DNA of 7,533 bases, taken from the NCBI GenBank assembly GCA_021604885.1, contig BQJV01000145.1:1-7533 (forward strand), given 5' to 3'. Shown here in pieces: positions 1 to 5,140 of this stretch. The notes under the pieces are model-generated. The model ran no database searches, was not told where the DNA came from, and worked only from the letters and a program-made list of their open reading frames with translations. Made by a program: the position numbers and the translations under genes. The stretch's first letter is position 1. Every line of letters starts with the position of its first letter. The stretch comes from Acidimicrobiales bacterium. GTDB taxonomy: Bacteria; Actinomycetota; Acidimicrobiia; Acidimicrobiales; Aldehydirespiratoraceae.

Positions 1-7
1 CGCGCCC

Positions 8-889
8 ATGACGTGGAACATCGAGGGAAAGCGGGTGCTGGTCACCGGCGGCACCACCGGGATCGGCCGAGCGACGGTCGCGGAGCTCGCGGCGCGCGGT
101 GCCGAGGTGGTGTTCACCGCTCGCAGCCCGGCGGCGGGCGACGAGGTTGTCGCCGACGTCACCGCGGCCTCGCCCGGCTCGGTGATCAGCCATCGTCGTC
201 TCGACCTGGACGACCTGGCGGCGGTCCGGTCCTTTGCGGAGCAATTCTCGACCGACTTCGACCGGCTCGACGTGCTCATCAACAATGCGGGCGTCGTGCT
301 CACCGAGCGTCGGCTCACCGCCGACGGCCACGAGTTCACCTTCGGGGTGAACCATCTCGGGCACTTCCAGCTGGTCCAGTCGCTGCTCCCGCTGCTGGAG
401 GCGTCCGCCCCGGCTCGAATCGTCATCGTGGCGTCGGACGCCCACCAGTTCACGAAGGGGCTCGACTTCGACGACCTCATGGCAGCGTCGGGCCGATTCG
501 GCGCCGCCCGCGGGATGGCGGTCTACTCCCGGTCGAAGCTCGCCAACATGCTGCACACGCACGAGCTCGCGAAGCGATTGCCGGCTGACCAGGTGACCGT
601 GAACTGCGTCCATCCCGGCGCCGTGCGCACGAGGCTCGGGCGCGACACGGAGGCGTCACGCCTCAGCAACATCGTGTGGCCGGCGGTGAGTCGATTCTTC
701 CTGACCCCCGAGAAGGGCGCCCGCACGTCCGTCTGGGCGGCGACCGCGCCGGAGCTCGACGGCGTCACCGGCGAGTATTTCGTCAAGTCCCGGATCAAGA
801 AGCCCCGCAAGACCGCCCGCGACGATGCTGCCGCCGCCCGCCTCTGGACGGTCTCCGAAGATCTCCTCGCCGCTTCAACTGGGGTCTGA
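8..889 (+). CDS. Short-chain dehydrogenase/reductase, retinol-dehydrogenase-like
   Basis: This 293-residue protein is a classical SDR that should carry out NAD(P)-dependent oxidation or reduction of an alcohol/carbonyl substrate in the cytoplasm. The Rossmann glycine motif TGGTTGIG is at residues 13-20, the NNAG motif at 92-95, the structural Asn at 115 (in VNHLGHF), the catalytic Ser at 143 (VASDAH), and the catalytic YxxxK at Tyr173/Lys177 (YSRSKLAN). HPG at 202-204 follows the active site. Arg39-Ser40 after the second beta strand suggests a preference for NADP(H), which is an inference. The pattern NHLGHF, SxAH, YxxSKLAN, HPG is that of the retinol dehydrogenase/WWOX-like SDR branch, but the substrate cannot be read from the sequence. 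The ATG at 8 places the protein start at the usual distance from the glycine motif. Only 7 bases precede it and they contain no Shine-Dalgarno, so an upstream start cannot be excluded. The last residues and the stop lie in the 870-904 repeat element. Confidence 0.93.
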   Translation: MTWNIEGKRVLVTGGTTGIGRATVAELAARGAEVVFTARSPAAGDEVVADVTAASPGSVISHRRLDLDDLAAVRSFAEQFSTDFDRLDVLINNAGVVLTERRLTADGHEFTFGVNHLGHFQLVQSLLPLLEASAPARIVIVASDAHQFTKGLDFDDLMAASGRFGAARGMAVYSRSKLANMLHTHELAKRLPADQVTVNCVHPGAVRTRLGRDTEASRLSNIVWPAVSRFFLTPEKGARTSVWAATAPELDGVTGEYFVKSRIKKPRKTARDDAAAARLWTVSEDLLAASTGV

Positions 890-904
890 CCCCCGCTTCA
901 ACTG
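870..904. repeat. 35-bp direct-repeat/palindrome element between convergent genes
   Basis: Two perfect copies of the 12-mer CCGCTTCAACTG lie at 870-881 and 893-904, 23 bp apart. Between them sits a perfect 6-bp inverted repeat with a single central base, GGGGTC-T-GACCCC, at 881-893. As RNA the likely hairpin is GGGGT/ACCCC with a CTG loop. The SDR stop (TGA, 887-889) lies in the palindrome and the stop of the minus-strand hydrolase (complement of 898-900) lies in the right-hand copy. There is no T-tract, so a standard intrinsic terminator is not supported. The arrangement looks like a short interspersed repeat unit (REP-like). That class assignment is an inference, because only one unit is present in this window. 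Confidence 0.7.
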
Positions 905-2067
905 ACGATCGCGTCGTACACCGCGGCGGCGAGGTCGTTGGCGAGCACACCCTCGTAGCCCTGCACCCCGGCCGGCGCTCCGATGCGCACGACGATGACG
1001 TCCTCGGTCGGGAACACGGTCGCGAACTGCTCGCCGAGACCGTTCGCGCCGTACGCGTCGATCGGCAGGTCGGGCCAGAACCGCTCGGCGCGGTCCCGCC
1101 CCGGATTCGTGTGGTCCCACGTGCCGGGCTCGGCGTTGTGCCAGTAGAGATAGCCGTAGGCGTTGTTGATCTCAGTGCCGGTGATCGCCGCCGCCATGTA
1201 ATCGGCCCCGATCAGCTGCGTGCCGCCCCAGGCGCCACCCCGCGCGGTCAGGAGCGCGAACCGGCCGAGGTCGCGGCAGCCGGCGCGGAGCCCGGCGAAC
1301 ATCGGAAGGTTGCCGGCGTCGTCCCGCGAGTAGGCGACGTCCATGCCGATCGGGTCGAACAGGGCTGTCTCGGCAAACTCGCCGGTGTCCTCGCCGGTCG
1401 CTCGCTCCACGATCGCTTCGAGGGTCTGGATCGCGGACTGGTTGTAGAACCACGCGGTGCCGGGGTCGCGCTCCTGGGTCAGCCCGATCGAGTGCGTCGT
1501 CATGTCCGGCTGGTTGCCGAGCTCGAAGAGATCCGGAACCGGGTCGTACAGGCGGCCGGAGATGTTCTGCAGGATCTGCTCGATCGTGACCGACTCGGAA
1601 TCCGTGCCGACCCACTCGTCGAGGTACGTGCTGGCCGGCTCGTCGACGGCGAGATGGCCCGCGCGGACAGCCGATCCGACGATGGCCGCGGATACGGACT
1701 TCGTCACGCTGAAGACGGAGAAGTCGTCGTCCGCCGACGCGCCGTCCCCGTACCACTCGTGCACGATCCGCCCCTCCCGAAGCACGAGCAGACAGTGGGA
1801 CTGCCGGTCCTCGGCGAGCTGCGTCGCGGCAGAGAGACCGGCGGCGTCGAAGCCCGCCGTGTCGGCGTCGACGGTCTCCCAGTCGTCGCCGGGAACATAC
1901 GGGAGCGACTCGGCGGGAGCCGTGGTGGTCGGTGCCGTCGTTGTCGACGCGCTTGTCGTCGACGTCGTGCTCGATCCCGTCGTCGACGTCGCGGGCGACG
2001 TGTCGCCGTCGTCGCCACAGGCGGAGACGACGAGGACGAGGGCCAGAAGCACCGGGCTGACGCGCAT
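898..2067 (-). CDS. Lipoprotein serine hydrolase, class C beta-lactamase fold (NylB-like)
   Basis: This 389-residue protein starts with a lipoprotein signal: a hydrophobic stretch at 5-16, then lipobox VSAC with the acylated Cys at 17. A Thr/Ser/Ala linker (about 23-52) should tether the catalytic domain outside the membrane. The catalytic domain has the SxxK motif at Ser120-Val-Thr-Lys123 and a second-motif tyrosine at 208 in WFYNQSA. The third-motif region is YGANGLGEQ at 339-347, followed by a VFPTEDVIVVRIG strand. The Tyr-Asn arrangement and the Gly-x-x-Gly-(E)Q third motif resemble 6-aminohexanoate-dimer hydrolase (NylB) and related esterases more than true beta-lactamases. The substrate is therefore likely an ester or amide, but it is unknown. 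The ATG at 2067 is chosen because it gives the correct signal peptide; only a weak GAG lies upstream, so ribosome binding looks poor. The gene is convergent with the SDR and divergent from the neighbouring esterase. Confidence 0.9.
   Translation of the reverse strand: MRVSPVLLALVLVVSACGDDGDTSPATSTTGSSTTSTTSASTTTAPTTTAPAESLPYVPGDDWETVDADTAGFDAAGLSAATQLAEDRQSHCLLVLREGRIVHEWYGDGASADDDFSVFSVTKSVSAAIVGSAVRAGHLAVDEPASTYLDEWVGTDSESVTIEQILQNISGRLYDPVPDLFELGNQPDMTTHSIGLTQERDPGTAWFYNQSAIQTLEAIVERATGEDTGEFAETALFDPIGMDVAYSRDDAGNLPMFAGLRAGCRDLGRFALLTARGGAWGGTQLIGADYMAAAITGTEINNAYGYLYWHNAEPGTWDHTNPGRDRAERFWPDLPIDAYGANGLGEQFATVFPTEDVIVVRIGAPAGVQGYEGVLANDLAAAVYDAIVS
1912..2001 (-). repeat. Low-complexity Thr/Ser/Ala linker tract in lipoprotein hydrolase
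   Basis: These bases encode residues 23-52 of the NylB-like lipoprotein, a disordered linker dominated by Thr and Ser with some Ala and Pro. The DNA is built from GTC/GTG/GAC-type triplets. It includes a perfect 13-bp direct repeat, GTCGTCGACGTCG, at 1955-1967 and 1979-1991. This suggests growth by in-frame duplication or slippage. Confidence 0.75.
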
Positions 2068-2162
2068 GGCTCAGTTGACCCGGCCACGCGGAGGTTGGCA
2101 ACTCGGGCGCCCTTCGCCCCTCTGTGTCAGAGTGCAGGCACCCCGACGATGGAGCAGGAGCG
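2068..2162. promoter_or_regulatory. Divergent promoter region between two serine hydrolases
   Basis: This 95-bp spacer must carry the start signals for both the lipoprotein hydrolase (minus) and the esterase (plus). It holds two adjacent small inverted repeats on the esterase side. One is GGGCG/CGCCC at 2105-2119 with a 5-nt loop. The other is CTCTG/CAGAG at 2120-2132 with a 3-nt loop. For the esterase, GGAG at 2151-2154 lies 8 nt before the ATG at 2163. I cannot identify convincing -35/-10 pairs: TTGACC at 2076-2081 resembles a -35 box but has no good -10 partner. Confidence 0.45.
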
Positions 2163-3323
2163 ATGACGGAGATCCGCGGTCAGGTCGATGAGGGATTCGG
2201 AAAGGTAGCGGACGCGTTCGCTGCGAACTTCGCGGAGCACGGCGAGGTCGGCGCGGGCTTCTGTCTGTATGTCGACGGTCGGCCCGTGGTCGACATCACC
2301 GGGGGCATCGCCGATGCGGCCACGAGCCGCGCCTACGACGAATCGACCCTGCAGCTCGTCTTCTCCACGACCAAGGGTGCCGCTGCGATCTGCGCGGCGA
2401 TGCTGCACGAGCGCGGTCAGCTCGACTATGACGCGCCGGTGGCGCAGTACTGGCCGGAGTTCGCCGCCGCCGGCAAGGGCGAGCTGACCGTGGCCCAGAT
2501 GATGAGCCACAAGGGCGGCCTCGTCAGCGTCGACAATCCGCCGCCGCTGGCCGAGGTGCTGGCCATCGACCCGATCGTGGAGGCCCTCGCCGCGCAAGCG
2601 CCGCTGTGGGAGTTCGACGGCGGCCATGGCTACCACGCACTCACCTACGGCTGGTTGGTCGGCGAGGTCGTCAAGCGCATCAGCGGACAGCGACTCGGCG
2701 CCTTCCTCCAGGAGAACGTGGCCCAGCCCTTGGGCATCGACTTCTGGATCGGTCTTCCGGAGAGCGACGAGGCACGGGTCGCGCCGCTGATCACCTCACC
2801 GCCCCCATCCGACCCGATCGAACTCGAGCTCATGCTGGCGGTGATGGGTCCGGACACCCTGGGAGGGCGCGCCCTCAGCCTCGATGGCATGTTCGGCGTG
2901 AGCGAGGAAGGCAACACGTTCAACACCCGGGAAGTCCACGCTTCGGAGATTCCTGCGGCCAATGGCATCACGAACGCCTCCTCGCTGGCTCGCATGTACG
3001 CCGCCACCATCGGCTCGGTCGACGGCGTGCAGTTGATGAACGACGCCACTCGGACGACCGCCACCGAGATCGTCACCTCCGGCAACGACAAGTGTCTCGT
3101 CATGGAGACGAAGTTCGGCATGGGGTTCATGTGTTACGACGGCGTACTGCCGCTGACGGGCCCGAAGGCGTACGGCCACGCGGGCGCGGGCGGTTCGATC
3201 GGCTTCGCCGACCCCGATCTCGGGATCGGCTACGGCTACGTCATGAACCAGATGAGCGGGTCGCTCGTCGGCGATCCGCGCACGATGGGCCTCACCGAGG
3301 CCGTGCGTGCCTGCGTCTCGTAG
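2163..3323 (+). CDS. Serine hydrolase, family VIII esterase/beta-lactamase fold (LipL/EstB-like)
   Basis: This 386-residue protein has no signal peptide and is expected to be a cytoplasmic esterase. The SxxK nucleophile motif is Ser68-Thr-Thr-Lys71 in VFSTTKGA. The catalytic tyrosine is Tyr157 in GYHALTYGWLVGE, where the usual YxN motif reads YHA. The KTG-equivalent is HAG at 339-341 in GHAGAGGSIG. These three motifs, with the GWLVGE helix, match actinobacterial lipase/esterase members of the beta-lactamase family (LipL, LipP, EstB-like) rather than antibiotic-hydrolysing enzymes. A short-chain ester is the likely substrate, as an inference from the family. The ATG at 2163 is preferred over an in-frame GTG at 2124, which would add 13 unconserved-looking residues and has no ribosome-binding site; GGAG precedes 2163 at good spacing. 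The gene ends 9 bp from the convergent acyl-CoA dehydrogenase and no terminator hairpin is visible between them. Confidence 0.92.
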   Translation: MTEIRGQVDEGFGKVADAFAANFAEHGEVGAGFCLYVDGRPVVDITGGIADAATSRAYDESTLQLVFSTTKGAAAICAAMLHERGQLDYDAPVAQYWPEFAAAGKGELTVAQMMSHKGGLVSVDNPPPLAEVLAIDPIVEALAAQAPLWEFDGGHGYHALTYGWLVGEVVKRISGQRLGAFLQENVAQPLGIDFWIGLPESDEARVAPLITSPPPSDPIELELMLAVMGPDTLGGRALSLDGMFGVSEEGNTFNTREVHASEIPAANGITNASSLARMYAATIGSVDGVQLMNDATRTTATEIVTSGNDKCLVMETKFGMGFMCYDGVLPLTGPKAYGHAGAGGSIGFADPDLGIGYGYVMNQMSGSLVGDPRTMGLTEAVRACVS

Positions 3324-3332
3324 ACCCTGCTG

Positions 3333-4565
3333 CTAGTCCGTCGACTTCTGGGTGCCGACCTTCAGATCCTTGAACGGCACACCCTTGTCGACACTGATGT
3401 CGCGGGGGAGGCCCAGCACGCGGTCACCGATGATGTTCTTCTGGATCTCGTTCGTGCCGCCGGCGATGCCGCCCTGGAGACCGGTGAGCGCCGCGCGTTG
3501 CCAGCCCCCGCCGTGGTCGCCTTCCCATGCGACACCCGACGCGCCGACGATCTCCATCGAGACGTCACGCACCTCGTTCATGATGAGCGTGCTGAAGAGC
3601 TTGCCGATGGAACCGCCGGGGCCGGGCGTCTTGCCCGCCTGCATCTCGGCCCGGGTGCGCATCGAGACCATGGAGTGGCAGGTCTCCTTGATGTAGATCT
3701 TCATCAGCTTCTGACGAAGTGTCGGGTTGTCGATGAGGCCACGCTTCTGCGCCTCCTCGATGAGTGAATCGGCACGCTCGTGCTTGATGCCGGCGGTCGC
3801 GCCGGAGCCGATCGCGACGCGTTCGTACATGAGCATCGCCGTGGCCATGTTCCAGCCGTTGTTGAGATCGCCGAGGAGGTTCTCGGCGGGGATGCTCACG
3901 TCGGTGAAGAAGATCTCGTTGAAGTGGCTCCCGCCGTCGATCTGGTGGATCGGACGAACCTCGACGCCCTCGGCGTCCATCGGCACGATGAACATCGAGA
4001 TGCCGGCGTGCTTCGCCACCTCGGGATCGGTCCGTGCGATGACGACGCCGTACTCACTGACGTGGGCGAGGGTGGTCCACACCTTCTGGCCGTTGAGGAC
4101 CCACGTGTCGCCGTCCTGCACCGCTCTCGTCTGCAGCGAGGCGACATCGGAGCCGGCGCCCGGCTCGGAGAACATCTGGCACCAGATCTTGTCGCCGGAG
4201 ATGTTGTCGGCGAGGTAGGCGCGCTTCTGGTCGTCGGTGCCGTATTCGGCGAGCATCGGCAGGCACATGCCGTGGGAGATCGTGAACTCGAACGTCATGT
4301 TCGGGTAGTTGGCGTATTCCTCACGCCACCAGCGCTCGTGGTCCTTCGTGAGCCCGGCGCCGCCGAACTCCGTGGGGTAGGTGAGCCCGGCGAGTCCGGC
4401 CTCGAAGAGCGCCGACTGGAACGCCTTGCCCGCCGCGAGACGCTTCCGTCCGCCCGAATCACCGTCGCCGTCGAGCTGGATGCCCGTGGCGTGCTCGTCC
4501 AGGAAGTCCCGGCACCGGGTGCGGAATTCCTCTTCGGTCAGGTCGGCAAGTGCAGCGTCGGACAT
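3333..4565 (-). CDS. Acyl-CoA dehydrogenase (FadE-type)
   Basis: This 410-residue FAD enzyme should introduce the alpha,beta double bond into an acyl-CoA and pass electrons to electron-transfer flavoprotein. The N-terminal helical domain covers about 1-125. The ACAD signature FSEPGAGSDVASLQTRA is at 132-148, followed by WVLNGQKVWTT (155-165) and the middle beta domain to about 235. The C-terminal helical domain ends with AGGTNEIQKNIIGDRVLGLPR at 368-388. At the place where medium-chain enzymes carry the catalytic Glu (YEGT), this protein has Gly369. Glu248 in MLMYERVAIG lies at the helix-G position used by isovaleryl- and long-chain-type enzymes, so it is the likely base (inference). The length is normal for the family. 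The ATG at 4565 has GGAG five bases upstream (complement of 4571-4574). The acyl substrate cannot be told; the spacer to the divergent DoxX-like gene contains a regulator-site candidate. Confidence 0.95.
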   Translation of the reverse strand: MSDAALADLTEEEFRTRCRDFLDEHATGIQLDGDGDSGGRKRLAAGKAFQSALFEAGLAGLTYPTEFGGAGLTKDHERWWREEYANYPNMTFEFTISHGMCLPMLAEYGTDDQKRAYLADNISGDKIWCQMFSEPGAGSDVASLQTRAVQDGDTWVLNGQKVWTTLAHVSEYGVVIARTDPEVAKHAGISMFIVPMDAEGVEVRPIHQIDGGSHFNEIFFTDVSIPAENLLGDLNNGWNMATAMLMYERVAIGSGATAGIKHERADSLIEEAQKRGLIDNPTLRQKLMKIYIKETCHSMVSMRTRAEMQAGKTPGPGGSIGKLFSTLIMNEVRDVSMEIVGASGVAWEGDHGGGWQRAALTGLQGGIAGGTNEIQKNIIGDRVLGLPRDISVDKGVPFKDLKVGTQKSTD

Positions 4566-4687
4566 CTCGTCTCCACAGAAGTTAGCGATCGTTCACCACG
4601 CTATCCGCGGGCCATTGGCGCGGGCGAGTCCGCCAGTGGGGGACCCCGGCAGTGCAAGAATCGGTTCAGCGACGAAAGGGGTCTCTC
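4566..4687. promoter_or_regulatory. Divergent regulatory region of acyl-CoA dehydrogenase and DoxX-like genes
   Basis: This 122-bp spacer separates two divergent genes. An imperfect 16-bp dyad at 4581-4596 is centred on the palindrome CGATCG (4586-4591), with outer arms matching as GT-A and T-AC (12 of 16 positions symmetrical). It begins 15 bp upstream of the dehydrogenase ATG and is the size of a small-repressor operator such as those bound by TetR-type regulators. That reading is an inference, and no regulator gene is in the window. AAAGGGG at 4675-4681 is the ribosome-binding site of the DoxX-like gene. No convincing -35/-10 pair was found. Confidence 0.4.
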
Positions 4688-5140
4688 ATGGAGATCGTGC
4701 TACTACTCGGACGAATCGTCTTCTCGGTCATCTTCATCGGCAGTGGGATCGGTCAGCTCGCCGACGAGGAGAGCACCACGGCCACAGCCGAGGGGGCCGG
4801 CCTCCCCAACGCCAAGCTGATGGGTCAGATCAGCGGCGTCTTCTTCGGGCTCGGCGGCATCGCGATCGCCCTCGGCATCTTCACCGACCTGGCGTTCCTC
4901 CTGACCGGCGTGCTGGTGATGATCGCGGCCTTCACGATCCACCCGTTCTGGAAGATGGAGGGTGAGGCACAGATGATGCAGATGCCGAACTTCATGAAGA
5001 ACCTGACGATCTTCGGCGCCTGCCTCATGGGCTTCGCCTTCTACTCGACCTTCGGCTCCTACGAGGGCGTGGCCGACGGGTATCAGATCGTCGGCTCACT
5101 CTTCGAGTTCGACTTCAACGACGTCATCAAGGCGCCGTAG
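4688..5140 (+). CDS. DoxX-like small integral membrane protein
   Basis: This 150-residue protein has four hydrophobic segments at about 2-22, 46-63, 66-85 and 104-122, the usual four-helix layout and length of the DoxX family. The first helix, LLGRIVFSVIFIGSGIGQL, has the family's small-residue and Gly-rich character. The loop IHPFWKMEG at 84-92 resembles the conserved HPFW-type segment seen in DoxX-like proteins. Members are inner-membrane proteins linked to respiratory or redox processes, but most have no defined biochemical activity and none can be assigned here. The ATG at 4688 is chosen because AAAGGGG lies 6 nt upstream and the first helix starts at once. An in-frame GTG at 4652 would add 12 polar residues ahead of it and lacks a good ribosome-binding site. 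The last 58 bp overlap the 3' end of the convergent acetylesterase gene. Confidence 0.82.
   Translation: MEIVLLLGRIVFSVIFIGSGIGQLADEESTTATAEGAGLPNAKLMGQISGVFFGLGGIAIALGIFTDLAFLLTGVLVMIAAFTIHPFWKMEGEAQMMQMPNFMKNLTIFGACLMGFAFYSTFGSYEGVADGYQIVGSLFEFDFNDVIKAP

Noticed and set aside
1172..2101. Alternative minus-strand frame overlapping the lipoprotein hydrolase
   Set aside because: Extremely Arg-rich out-of-frame translation with no domain features.
2076..2104. TTGACC at 2076-2081 as a -35 box for the esterase
   Set aside because: No -10-like hexamer lies 16-18 bp downstream.
2124..2162. GTG start upstream of the family VIII esterase
   Set aside because: It has no ribosome-binding site and falls inside a small inverted repeat, whereas the ATG at 2163 has GGAG at good spacing.
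676..2166. Long open plus-strand frame (496 codons) opposite the lipoprotein hydrolase
   Set aside because: It is Arg/Gly/Val-rich with no domain motif and runs antisense to a gene with clear signal peptide and catalytic motifs. Such frames are common shadows in GC-rich DNA.
3780..4820. Open plus-strand frame of 346 codons antisense to the acyl-CoA dehydrogenase
   Set aside because: Composition is shadow-like, it has no recognisable domain, and it crosses both the dehydrogenase and the divergent promoter into the DoxX-like gene in another frame.
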